From: Pyrocephalus nanus
Lineage: Eukaryota; Chordata; Aves; Passeriformes; Tyrannidae
NCBI GenBank assembly: GCA_038380795.1
Contig: CM076262.1
Coordinates: 70,948,629 to 71,012,628 of the forward strand
Direction of reading: 5' to 3'
DNA: 64,000 bases
The notes under the pieces were generated by a model. That model worked only from the letters and a program-made list of their open reading frames with translations. It did no database searches and was not told the DNA's origin. The number at the start of each line of letters is the position of its first letter. The first letter of the stretch is position 1. A program made the position numbers and the translations under genes. Below are positions 47,274 through 60,450 of this stretch, piece after piece.

Positions 47274-50200
47274 CTGCAGACAGGCAAACAAAAGTAGTGT
47301 CAAATGCTACTCCAGCATTTTTAACAAGCATTAACCCTCTTCTATTAAAAATAGTGATTGTGCCTCTCTGAGTGCTAGTTTTCTGAGGATAGCATCTGGG
47401 AAAAATTTAATTAAAATGAAAGAGATTTTGTCATAACAAGTCCACATAGAGAAAAATAAAGCATGGTCAGAGATGGTAATGGAATATTGCTTCATTTATC
47501 TGGAGCAGAAAGAAACCAAATTGGTTGATGAGGGGGACATTTTTCCTACAGTTCTTAACCTTGCAGTTAGCTGCAGGGTGAAGGTGAGGCTGCTTAGTCA
47601 ATAGCTGGGATGTGTTTTCCACCAGTTATCTCTGGTGATCTTTTGTTCCAAAGCTGGGAGCACAGGCTTTGCCATGAAACAGGACCCAGGCTGGGCAATC
47701 ATCAGTCAGTGCTGACAGACAGCCCTGGTGCACACACCGCTGTGTGCACGGTAAAAGTGAAGAAGCCTTTTCCTCCTCAGCTTTCATTTGTAGGCTGGTA
47801 CTTATTTTCAGAGAATCAAGTGAGTTTTTTGCAGTGGTGTTCTGAGATCAGCTCTCTCTACAGAAGTATTTGGCAATATTTGAATGCGGGGAAAATTTTA
47901 CCACGATCTCCGTGCCTGACTTTGATGTCCATTGTGGTGCTGAGGCGCAGGAGAGAAGCAATTTATTCACAGACAGACCACCAGAAACACCCTAGCGTTG
48001 AGCACCCACTTTAGATGTGAAAATACACAATATTAGTAAGTCCTCAGACCCCAAAACCTCACCAAATAAACAGGCTGATGTCATCACACCCTTATTCCTT
48101 TTCCACCCCTCACGTCTCAGGAACATGTCGGAATTTCCTGCTCATCTTGTCCAAACAGGGGAGGCTCCTGACACAAGCTGAGCTTTTTTTTTTTATGTGT
48201 TTGAAAATGGTCTGATTGGAAAGGTTTTAATCCCACACCTACACATCTTGTATGAATTTACAGATATACAGGCCACTCCAGCGAAGGCAAACTGAACCAA
48301 CCAGGGGCTTGTACAACGGGCAGCACTGATGTTTGTTTGCTGAGACTTTCCAGCTGCAGGGGAAAAGGGGGGAAGAGAAGAATGCCTTTAACTGTTTTAA
48401 TACAATAGATGGAGAATGGGAGCAGGCCAAAAATCAGGCAGGCACCCCATAAAACTATATGAAAGTTTGGACTCAAAAAGCCTTGGGTTTGTTTCTCATC
48501 TTTCTAATAGAGGAGGGGATAAAAAAAAAAAAAAAGAAGAAATATCAGACCATTCCAGACATTCTGATATTTAAAATCCAGCTCTGATTTCAAAGCCCAT
48601 CTGTAGCTGGAATATTTTTAATGTCCTTATCTCAAGCAAGGCACAACTCACAGCTGATGTGAGGAAGGCCTGGCTTTTAAAGGGACCTGAGGAAGTTCCC
48701 CAAACAAGCTGGAGATTCCCATCTCACCTTCTGGCTGTTCCTCTCTGAGGCACCCCAGCTCTTCCTCGAGCACAAGGGCACTTCCAAACACTGGGATGTA
48801 GAGAAGACAGCACTCCTTGGCCCCCAGGTTGGATCAGAGAGTGCCAGAGCAGCTCATTTTGCCAGTACCCGCACACAGGGGTTGATTTATGGCTGGCAGG
48901 GCTTTGTTTTCCTTTGCCCACAGCAAACAACGTCAGAGAACTGGTGATTTCTTGATAGATATCCAGCTGTGGGGACTCAGTTGGCCTTTTTTTTTCCTCC
49001 TGCTGGGAGTTAACTCTTTACTGGTGGTGTTTAAAACAATCTGCAGGTCCTGGTGCCGTGCAAAACACAGTTACCAAAAAATACCACACCAACAGAACGC
49101 CTCGGGGAAGAGGAGGCCTGACAGAGATAGATGGGATTTAGCAGCTTAATAAAGCAGTGAATCATGCAAAATAAGAGCCATTATTTGATTGAGAATGAGA
49201 AGACCAGAATATGGAGCATTCAGTGCTGGCTTGCCCTCTTCATTCTACCTGGCGTGTTGGGAAGAGGAAATTCTGGCTGAATTCCCAACACCTTGTTTTA
49301 TGGAGGACTTTCTCTTGGAGGGAAACACATTGTTCTCAACATCAGAGGTGGCCAACTCTCACTAGGACACGGGTGTGAGCTTTGCATCCTCACTGGGTCA
49401 CACTGTGTGTGAATGCACAGACAGGGACTGCCTGACCCGCTCTTTGCTATATCCAAATTTACAAAAGTGATACACGTGTCAACTTAGAAATAAAGAAAAC
49501 TGAAGTTGCTTGTGACTTAATTACTTAAGCAAAGGGAGTTTGGATTAAAGAGGGAGCCTGGCTGCCCCTCTAGCTGTGGCACAATGCAGCAGCTATGTAA
49601 ATAAACTCCTGAGAGCAGCTCCAAGCCATTCAAGTGAAGATATTTTTTTTTCCCCTTGCAATACACTCGAGCCTTTCCGAAATAAGTTTCCAACCGTTCA
49701 GCGACCGAAGCTGTTCATTCAAGGAGCCAAAATACGAACACCCAAGCAAAGCAGGGAGAACAATGGGCCTCTCTCTCTGCAAAACACCCCCAGAGAAAGG
49801 GGGCTTTATTGGGAGGGCTCAGGAAGCTGAAGCGTTGCCTTCTATCGGCTCCAACAACCACAGAGAGAGCATCAGGAAGGGCACAAAAATGGACTTACTA
49901 TTCCTGCAGGGAACAAGTGCCAGCAGTTACACCAAGTTGGCTTTCAACCTTGCACAAGTCCCTGCCAGCCCCCACACACTTGTTAGTCAGGCAGTGTCTC
50001 CTGGGCTTTCCTTTGCTGCTCGGCTGCCTAAAAATGAAGCTTTTCCCCTACAAAATAAAGACAGGGGGATGGATGTACCTTGCTGGAATTTTCTCCTTTG
50101 CTGGCAGTCAGGAGACTTCAGGAGGTTTGAACCTGAAAATGCAGGGGAAGAAGTGAATCATCTTCATTAAACAAACCCCCCAAAAAAAGCCTCCTTTTCA

Positions 50201-52530
50201 GTCCCAACCACAGCCTGTGCAACAGAACAATCAACAGACCTGGACAGCGGCTGTAATTAAACAGCAATTGTGTTTTGAGTCCTCTCATTAACACTTTGTT
50301 ACCAGCTGACCCCCTGGCGGTGGTTACAGTGTGGATTCAGCACAGGTAACATCCAGCAGCTCTTTAAAATAATTCGATATTAAATCGTGCGAGCAACATT
50401 TCACAGAAACTCAACGCTGTATTTCTTTTTAACTCCAAAATTAAGAAAGCTTTGCACAAATTTCCACCATAAAACCCGAGAAAAACAACAGTTTTGGTAA
50501 GAAGCCTAAAAATTGCAATCGTATTTCCAAGCTGGAGAAAGTGGAAATAGGTAGGAGCTAATATATTTAAAAAAAAAATAAAAAGGTGGAAAATATCTGT
50601 AATTGCAGTATGGCTGCAATTTAACTGCAATCATGGAGCTTGAAAAGTGTATTTGAGGAACACCTCCCTGCCTTTCCTAATTTTATCAGAAACCTGTGGA
50701 AGCTTTGCACTTCAGGGCTGCTTAAAAATGCTTTTGTTTGGTTTGTTTGGTTTGGTTTTTTTTCAAGAATTTTATTTTCTTACTGAAAAGCTTTTGCAAA
50801 ATCAAATACTTTTGGTTGGTTGGTTTGTTTGTTTTCTTCCAGAATTGTCTCCTTTCACTGCATTCCAATAAGTTATGGAGGTTTGGAGTCATTAAAATGA
50901 ATTTGAAGAAATAACTCCTCTCCCTCAGCCCTCCCTAAAAGCACAACACCAAGTACTGAAGTTTCTCAGAAATGTGTTGGGGAGGAAAAATTAGAAATCA
51001 GGAAGGATTTTTTTTTTTTTCCTATGGATTACTGTGTCCAGAGAATTACTGGACAGGGAAGTACAAGAAACCCTCTTGGGCAGTCTCAGATCCCTAGACT
51101 GGACTTTCTCTCTTCCTGATAGTCCAGAATGCAATGGATTGAAATAAAAATCTTGCCTAAAAGCTATGTTGAATCCCGAACTGCTAAATTTACCTGGAAT
51201 TTCGAAAACATAAGAGAAGGCTGCATAACAATCACATGGAAATAGCTGGAATTGCTTTTAACATTTAGGAATGCCTCATGCCTTGTCCCTAAGGGTTGGA
51301 TTGGGTTTTTTGTTTTGTTTGGGCTTATTTTGTGGGATTTTTTTTTTTTTTAAGTTTTTTTAGATGTTCCTCATTTGGTTGTCTTCCTTAAACACTTTAA
51401 ACATTAACATAACACAGCTGAATCCTGAAAAGCTGAGACAGGCAATTTCAGATCCTCCAGCATCGTGAGATTTAAATAGATAAGTGATGTGGGTGCTTGA
51501 TAAAATCCCTGTTTCAATGCTATATAAAACACTAAACCAGTGAAATGACCTTCTGTTTCTCAGTAGCTCTTGCAAGATGTTTTGCATCTCAGTAGCAACT
51601 TTAGTTGCTACTTTAGTAGTTCAGGAAATTAGATTTTAACTGATCTGCAGGCAGCCACAAACCAGGGCATTAAAAAAAAAAAAAGCAGAACCATTACCCA
51701 CCGTTTCCATTTGGTCAGTCTGAAAAAGGCAAAGTTAGAGCAGCAGATAAATTAATGTACAGGCCAAGCAGGATTTTGTTTGAGAAGCACAGAAGAAATG
51801 CACACTGTTACCACGTCACAGGCAGAGAAAGTGCAGGAATTAGCTAATAAAACGAAAAACTTTAGCGCTGCACTTGACGTTATCTCCCGGGTGAGCCGCA
51901 GCAACGCGAAATCGCTGGTTGGAAACAGATGGGAAACATAAAAGTGAAGCCCTGCTATCTGACATCGGCACAATTAGCACCTCTGTTTCACAACCCTGGC
52001 TCTCTCCCCCCCCCTCCGTGGGAACTGCCACCTCTTCCGTGGTGGCAGGGACATAAACGGTGCCTGCTGCACATTTGTTATTCCATAGCTGCGAGGGTAA
52101 AAACGTGTTCACAAGGATATAAATGGAGTGGGATCATCTCAGGGCACAGACTGCATGGGGACTCAACCCCAGGTTTACTGGAGAGATAACATTTTAATGA
52201 GGAAATGAGGGGAAAACAGAAGGCCCAAAAGGGAAAAAAAAATTAAAAAAAAAATAATGCTGATTTCTATCAGTTTTCCCCTCGTGGTACAATTTGTTAC
52301 CTGACATCTTGGAGAAAAACATAATTCCCGTGGCAACCGGAGCCTCCAGAAATCCCCCGAGCCGCACCCCTGGCAGCTGGGCTGCGAAAGGGGAACAGGG
52401 AACTGCTTCCCTAAGACTGGGAAGGAAGGGGGGGAAATGATTTGGCTGACCCTTGGTGTCATTTGTGCTGCAGGGAAGAGCAGCAGCAGCCCCCCATTCC
52501 CACAGCACAGGGATGCTGGGATGAGCTCAC

Positions 52531-52548
52531 TCCTCCTCCTCCTCCTCC
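52531..52548. repeat. (TCC)6 microsatellite
   Basis: Six uninterrupted TCC units in the upstream flank. Confidence 0.9.
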
Positions 52549-55406
52549 CAGTGCCTGCTGCCAAACCCACTCCGAGCTGCAGCAGGATTGCACCCCCAGC
52601 TCTGCTTTAATCCTGGCTCTTCCTACCTTCTCTCTCTCCTGTTTCCCATCTCTGCCACAGCCATCTTTCCACGGCAGGGACAGGTGATGTCTCCTTGCTG
52701 CTGCTTCCCCGTGTCCCTCGTTTCTCCCTGTCATTTACATCAGCCACGATCTGGGAGCACCGGAGGATTTGGGAATGGGTGGAGGAAAACAGCCCTCCTC
52801 CAGCAGCAGGAATCTTTCAGTGTGTTTTGATGGATAAAAGTTTCCTCTTGGCCATCTCGTCTGAAAAACTGGTTTATCCCCCATCCCCACTTGTCTGTAA
52901 GCTCTGCATTAATTAACAGGTCTGGACAACTTCCATGTGGGAAAGCAAAGTCTGACCCACACAGGGCACAGCACAGGTGAGGAATGGAAGGATACCTGGA
53001 AAGATATTTGTAAATTTAGCCTGAGAAGCAGGCATGTAGGGAGATTTATTTATTTTTATGTTGACATTACAAGGTGGCAAACCCTGGTGAAAATTATGAT
53101 TTGTGTTCCCTGACCAAAATCCAGGCACTCGCTCCAGGATTCTTACACTCCCTCCCAGAAAAGTTCCAGTTTATCAGTAACACACAACGATGCTAATGAA
53201 GAGCAAAGATATATCCCCCCCCCAAAAAAAAAGTAGGATTCAAACTGAAGGGAAATAAAGGAGCCCATATGTGTTTCTAACAAAGCTAAAGATGAATGGG
53301 CGAGACCCCGAACAGGGAGCACGAGGAGCCACGTGCAGTTGGGGTGTGGAATGAACTGTGCATGGCACAGAGTAAATGAGCTACACCAGGGAGCTCTTGG
53401 ATGCTCTTCATCAGCTGCTTTTCATTATTTCCCACTCTTACCTCAAGTGCATTCATCCAGTTTTTTAAACAGAGCATTTTCTATACCCAAATGGCAAACA
53501 AATCACTGATTAAATGGAGAGATATCCTGCCCAGAAGATTTGCATCCAACTAACAGCACCTCAAGTCATGTAATTAAAGCTTTGTAACACCACTGCAAAG
53601 GGCTTGAGCTAAATCTCCCCAAAGACACAGCTATAATTGCCTCAAAATGAGGTTACTAATTTATTTTTTAGTATCACCCCCCCCACACACACATGCACAC
53701 ACCTAGGGGGTGTTGTGATGCCTGAAGGTCCCCAATCTCCAAAACAGGAGTAAATTCAACTCTGCAGAACAATCCAAATCCCACATCCACAGAGGACTCA
53801 CCTCTGTGCTTCCTCATAGGAGTGCTGGGGGTAAGACAACAACCCCAAACCTGCCCAAAAATGATGGCAGGCAGGAGAGGTAAGCTGTGTCTGGTGTTCA
53901 GCAGGCTTAAAAATGACATTTATGGGAGAGCTGTTTGGGAGAGGGAAGCATTGCTACTCATGGCTTGGATTAGAGACAGGAAAAAAGTGCAGCAAATGCG
54001 TCTTGGAGTGGAAAATAATTTGGCCTGTGGCACTTATTTTAGAGTTCCTATTGATGATTGTTCAAAAATCCAGCAGCTGCATATGTGGTAAGTTAAGATG
54101 GTTAATGAGCTCTGTGGTAAATAAGTCTGCCCTGCTCCACCAGCCACCTTCAGCACTGCATTTGAGGAGTCACCTTCCAGCCTCTGCCTCAGATTTGCTG
54201 CCTCAGCCACCCAAAAACACCTGGCCTTAAACATGGGAGAAGAGGGAGAGAAGGAAATCTCTTAACTCCCAGCAGGAGAGGGCCGAATAATTGCACTCCT
54301 CACCCTGGATTAATTTACTACCTGCTCAACAGATGAGAGCCCTCCATGCACAGACATCTATAAGAGACTTCTTGGAAAACAGCTCCAGGGACTGCATCCA
54401 AAGGAAGCCCCCTCCTCCTTCCCAGCTCCCACGAGCTGTTCTGTCTCTGAGCAGCCCAAAATTACAGGCTGAATTATCCAGAAACAAAGGGTGTTTGCCC
54501 TGGGGGGATGAGCCAGAGGAGGTTCCTTCTGCTCTCTGTGATATCACATAATCCTCTTGGTTTCCAGCTGGATTGTCTCTCTGCTTAAAAAGGAAATTAA
54601 AGAAAATAAAATAAAAACCAACACAAGGATTTTCAACTGCGCAAGAACCGCATCCCACGGTAGAGATTTCTCTGGGCTTGTTAAAGGTGGTGTCCCATTC
54701 CAAGTGATGCCTAAGGCTGTGGTCTCCCAGCAGCCTGGGAAGAACCACCTCAGGAATTTAGGATGTGTGTACAAGCTGGATCTCTGAAAGCACAGCAACC
54801 CCAGCAAACCTCAGCCACACAAAACTTCCCTTCACGCTCAAGTTGGAATTTACCTGGAGCAAGGACTGATGAACCTCGTTTCTTGTTTGAACAGAGAGAG
54901 AGAGACACTGGTGATATCCTGGCAGGTCAAGTTTCCCTGCCCTGCCTGCTCCTGTGTCCCAGGAACCAGCTGCAGGGACGGGATGTTTGGCTCAGCTCGT
55001 TCCTGGTAATTACTGTGACCATCTCCTGTTTACCTTGCTGGAAGCAGCGGGACATGCAGAGCTCGGAGCGTGCACCTCTGATTTACCTGTGCTGGCAAAA
55101 ACACACAGAGGGGGAGATCAAGAGATTAAAAAGAAAGCTTTTTCAGCATTCTGGCTAGCTGCTCTGGAAACCCTAGGAATCTGGGAGCAAGGATGTGCAC
55201 AGACAGGTCTGGAGCGCTCCAAGCAGCCGCTGGCTTTGCCAGCTCATCATCTTCCACCAAGCCAAGGGGGAGGACAAGACATTGTCAGCCTCCTTTGGAG
55301 AAGGGGTGATGAAATGAAGCACAGGGGGGTTATCCCACCACAGAGCACGGGTTTACAGTCCCCAGCAGCAGTTTGGTCCAGTGGAACTGCTCAGGATTCA
55401 CATAAA

Positions 55407-55612
55407 ACCATAGAATAATTTAAGTTAGAAGGGACCTTGAAGCCCATCCAGTTCCAAACACCTGCCACGGGCAGGGACACCTTCCACTAGCCCAGGTTGC
55501 TCAGAGCCCCATCCAACCTGGCCTGGGACACTTCCAGGGATGGGGCAGCCACAGCTTCCCTGGGCAACCTGTGCCAGGGCCTCCCTACCCTCACAGGGAA
55601 GGATTTCTTCCA
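55407..55612 (-). mobile_element. CR1 LINE 3' end
   Basis: A minus-oriented CR1 terminus from 'accatagaataatttaagtt' to 'ctcacagggaaggatttctt'. To its right, an extra stretch (about 55613-55645) resembles the sequence beside the CR1 copy at 63.65 kb. Confidence 0.9.
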
Positions 55613-57572
55613 TGGCTGGACTCAGGAGGTGGAGATCTTGGTCCTTCAAATGCCCCTTGTGTGCTGGTGAGTGCCTGTGATGGCACTGATGTGTTCCAGA
55701 CAGACTTCAATCTGTCATCCAACCCCAAAAATGCAGTCAGCACAACAGCAGGACTCCAGCCCTTCTTCACCTGCCTCTGTGCAGGTGGGGGAAAGGGAAG
55801 GGACCTCTGTAAAAAAACAAAGGGAATTTTCACAAGAGGTTTTCTGAGGTCCAAAACCTCACTTAATATTACAAGGCTTTTTGTTCCCCAGGTACCAGTA
55901 GCTGGTAGGACTGAAATCATTGTATACTTAGAAAGAAAACACTCTTTTCTGGCTGAAGCCCAAGCTGTCCCTGGATAAAAGTCCCAGGCTGGGACGTGGC
56001 CTCTCCTGTGCTTCTGTCCATTTTTCCTACACTTTCTTACTGCAGTTTCCATGGTCTCATCACTGACTGTTTTCCACCCTCTGTGACCACTTTCCCTCTC
56101 CATTCTCCACCCTGGGACTTGCTCCTGCAGAGGCCAAAGCAGCAGCCAGGCTCCAGCAGATCAAAAGGCCCGAGCTGTCAGTGTTCAAAGCAGCTCCAGA
56201 GCAGATAAAAGCACTGTGCTTGTGCTCTGCTCACTGCTCAGGCAGGGAGAGGCTGCTTTCCCACCAGGAGTCACTGACAATGTGAACAATCCAGAAGAAA
56301 AACCTGATCCCTCTGGCTGTCTTTTGCCCTTCTCCAGTGAACCCCAGTTTGGAGAACCCAATAAAGATAAATAAACATAAAGCAATAAACATCACTGGAG
56401 AAAAGAAGCCTTCAAGCATAAAACCAGCACAAAAGGCTAGAGCAGCTCCTTAAGCTCTCAAAACAAAGTGGGTGGGTTTTTTTGTTGTTGTTTCCAGGTG
56501 TCAAATTCCCAAGGACAAATATCCACCTCACTTTAAATTTCATTTCCTGAGCTGTAATTTACCTACTGAAAGCAGAGCTGGTTAATCCCCACGTGTATCA
56601 ACTCTGCAAAAAAAAAAAAAAAAAAAATTGTTTTCCTTCTCTTTTTCTAAGAGAACAACCAATACTGAGGATTTCAGACTCTGGTTTTTTTTCACCCACA
56701 GTGAGAAACAAAACCTCAGGTCTGAAGACCACAAAGCTCTAAAGATATTTGGTTTCCAACATTGCATTTAAGGCAGCTGTTAAGATCTTACTGAGACGGC
56801 ACATCCAACACCAGCATTTTCCTTCTTTTGACACAGGTGACCACAAATAAATATTCATTTTTCTCTCTTTGCAAGAGAGATGCCTCACACAGGAGTGCAT
56901 GACAGAAATTGGTGGGGTGTGGGGGGGAATTAAATATATGCTCCCAAGTTGACACTACCTTGTGATCCCAGGACTGGAGCCCTTGCTGTTCCTGGCAAAA
57001 TGAGCAGTTTACAACCTTTGCTTGAGGCCAAACTGGGATGATTCTTAGGGTATCACCACCTGGTAAGATAAATAAATGTTGGTGTTGTTCTGGTCTCTGA
57101 ATACTCGAGAGGGAGATTTAAAAAAAAAAAAAATAAATCGTGCTTTTAAGAGAAATAAAAGCTGATCCATGACACACTGCTCAAATATTTGTAACCACCC
57201 ACCTCCAGTGCCACTCTTGCAACCAATTAATTAGGGGTGGTTGTAAAAATATTCTGAGAGAGAGGACAAAAAAAAAAAAAAAAAAAAAGAGTTATCAGCA
57301 GGAATTCTGTTAATTGTCACCAAAAGCCTTTCGCTGGATCATTTCCTGTGCCCTGAATCCAGCTGGAAGCAGGAGGGCGGACACACAATCACCCACTGCC
57401 ACACAAATGGAGGAAACTGCAGCCTGTCATAAATCTGTCAGTCAGGGACCAAATGGGTATCAGGAGGGTTGGGCTTTTCTTCCCCCCAATTATCACTTGG
57501 CAGACACACAGAGGCAGAGCTGGGAGATAAAGGATTTTTTTTCAGTGGCCCGGCCTCACAAATTCAACTTGG

Positions 57573-57795
57573 AACCACAGAATGGTCTGGGATGGAAGGG
57601 ACCTTAAAGATCATCCAGTTCCAACCCAGGGACACCTTCCACTAGCCCAGGCTGCTCAGAGCCCCATCCAACCTGGCCTTGGACACTCCCAGGGATGGGG
57701 CAGCCACAGCTTCTCTGGGCAACCTGTGCCAGGGCCTGCCCACCCTCACAGCATTTTCTTCCATATGTGCAACCTAAATTTCCCTTCCCTGCCCC
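57573..57795 (-). mobile_element. CR1 LINE 3' end
   Basis: A minus-oriented CR1 from 'accacagaatggtctgggat' to 'ccaccctcacagcattttct' and 'cctaaatttcccttccctgc'. A short piece near the 'ccatgggcagggacacc' site is missing, as shown by 'ttccaacccagggacacctt'. Confidence 0.88.
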
Positions 57796-58436
57796 TGGTT
57801 CTGCTCTGCAGGGTGAGCTTAAAAAACTTCTCCTTAAAAAAAAAACCTCAACCAAACCAAACCCAGCCAACCAACCAAAAAAATCCCCAAAAGGCAAATC
57901 CAAAAGTGCCCTTTTCCTTTTCGGGGGATGAGCTGGAGGTGATGATGTCAAGCAGGATGAAGTTAATTTATTTAATGCAAGCCGATCATCGCTGGGTTGG
58001 AATGTCCAGGCATATTCCAGAAATAGGAAAGTAGGGTAGAAGCAACAAAAACAAAGCAAACATCTGTGAGGCATACCCAGATTCCTTTCTCCATATGGTT
58101 GGTCCTGAAAAAAAAAAAAGGCTTCCATTTGCCCAGTAGCCTGGTGGCAATTACAGATGACAGATAAACAGAGGTACAGCCCCGAAAGTCAACCAGTCCC
58201 GAAGTCCACAGGGGTCAGAAGGGAAGTGGAGACACCAAGAGGCAAATGGCAGGAGCTACAAAGGGATCTGGGGAAGCAGGAAGGTCTGGAGTCCAGCCCG
58301 CGTGTGGGAAAAGGGAGGTGTGGACAGCAAGGTGTGAGGAAAAGCCCTTGGATGGGGAAAGAGTCCTTTAGGGAAATGTTTTGGATGCTGGAGATTGTTA
58401 GGCAGGGACTGGGTGGCTGCCCAACAACAGGCACAC

Positions 58437-58466
58437 AAATAAATAATAAATAATAATAATAATAAA
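58437..58466. repeat. (AATA/AAT) microsatellite
   Basis: Interrupted AATA and AAT units beginning at AAATAAATAATAAATAATAA. Confidence 0.85.
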
Positions 58467-60437
58467 AAGACTAATATGCTTTGCTGGTTCCTGCCAGGGG
58501 CAACTCGGGCAAAGGCAAATAAAATCCTGCTCTCCTGGCTCCTGGTCCAGCCCCCAGCCAGGAGGTCCTGGTGGTACTTTCCCCCTGCTTTCAAAAGGAA
58601 ACAAGGGGGAAATCTGTTACCCTGGCAACTTTGGGAGCAGGGACTGCTGCGAGAACAAACATTATGTGTGAGGATAAAAGCACCCAGGCACAACAGCCTG
58701 GAAAGAAAAAAAAAAAAAAAGAAAAAGCCAGACTGATATTTGCAGAAATAAGAGCCTGAAGTAAGGCTCCTAGATCCAGAGCTAGCTCTTAAAATAAATA
58801 GCTTTTTTTTTTTTTTTTTTCCCAGAAGCTCTGAAGGACTGCAAGAAAAGAACTCGAACTTTTCCTAAAACCTTAGCCAGTGCCTCACCAAAGCATCAAA
58901 ACTCTCCTTTGAGATGTGGCTTGGAAAATGCAGCACCACAAAGACACTGCTGCTTGTTTGAAAGAGCAGCTGCTAAGCTCAGCTAAAAGCTTCTTGCATT
59001 ATTTCGTGCATAATTTCCTTTCAAGCCAGAGGTCTTTACACAAACCACACTGGTGTGGGGTTTTTTTAACCCCCATCCCCTAAATTCAACCTTACCATGC
59101 ATTCCTTTGCACAAGAGCCCACAATGTGCTTCTTGGCCTCAACTTACATTCAATGAACATTTAAAAAAAAAACCAAACCTCCTCCAACTACCAGGCACAA
59201 ATTTGTGAGGGACCTGTAAGGAATGCACATGCCCAGCCCTTTCCCCCCACCCTCGGTGTGTTTGACACTTTCCCTGCTGTTAAATCCACTCAAACCCTCA
59301 AGAGCAGCATTTCCACCCCTTTTTCCCCCCCTCCTTATTACACTGACAAGCCTCAGTAAAAACCCCTTGAACACCTCGATGTGAGTCATGCACTCACTCA
59401 CCAGGCCCTCGGAGCAAGTCTCAACCCACTCTAAAATCCGACAAATCGTTTTTCTTTCATTTCTGGCACGGGAAATACTCAGGGGTTACATTCGATCCCC
59501 TACCAAAGATGGGATGCTAAATCATGTAACTCCTCAAAGGCAGGAAGGCAGATTGCTGTCTGAGTGACTGCCTCAGACAGCTCCACAGTCACACACACAC
59601 ACAATGCTTGTCCTCAGCTCTGCTTTTCTGGGCAACACCTGATTTCACCTACAAAAGGACAACTGGCATAAAGTGAATAAAAAAAAAAAAAAATCGAGGC
59701 AGAAAGTGAATCCCACAGGTAACTTTTTTTGAAAGGAAGCTTTAACGTTGTCATCAAGTCAAGAATGAGCAGAAATGCTGCTTTGCTTTTACCGTAACTA
59801 TGGGAGAATCGCCTTTATTTTAAAGAGAAAAGGACTTTTTAAGTGATATCACACTTTCTCCCGCTCCTTTTTGTTGCCTCTCTTTGCAGCAGAGGCAGCC
59901 CCGAGGGTTTAGCTGAGGAGAAGGATTTTTATTCTGCTGGAGAGCTCTGGGCAACAGCAGGAGCAGGAGCAGCTCGCCCAGAGGGCCCTGAGGGACTCAC
60001 AAAACAAGTGGCCTTTTTTTTTTTTACACAGCAGGCTTCCAGGAACTCACTTCCACCTTGGCATGGTGAGGAAAGGGAACTTGGGCAATGTCCCCTCTGA
60101 GAACCCGATCCTCTCCCCAGCCAGAAATGCCTGATCCCGTTGTGAGCCAGTTTGGAGCATTTGGAAAGGGGAGGGATCTCATGGATGCCCTGATAATGAT
60201 GCTGTTTCAAGGGGGTTTCTTTTGAAAACTGTAAGTTGGCAGGGGAAAGCCAAAACCAGCCCTGCTCTGCTCCTGGCTGTCCTTATCCATGGAAAATATG
60301 GCAGAGGACGAAGCTGAGATCATTAAGGGAGCTGCAGAAAAACCGTGAAGGAAACCAGACTCCATCAGCTCCGCTGCTCAGACAGCAATTTGTTTAGCTA
60401 ATTGCCAAAGTAAAACAAACACTGAAAGAAAAACATC

Positions 60438-60450
60438 GGGGGGGGGGGGG
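60438..60450. repeat. Homopolymer G13
   Basis: Uninterrupted G run, the longest in the window. It is prone to length error in sequencing. Confidence 0.9.

Larger units (their letters stand above)
45891..55406. other. Upstream flank, no recognised gene
   Basis: Apart from the exon-like segment at 47192-47273 and the A-rich tract beside it, this is unique, moderately AT-rich DNA with short homopolymers (for example 48524-48536, 51010-51020, 51343-51352). Part of it (51780-51960) is richer in CpG than its surroundings. ORFs up to about 180 codons (for example 49634-50170 plus, 52175-52570 minus, 54326-54748 minus) have no recognisable domain or good exon borders. Confidence 0.7.
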
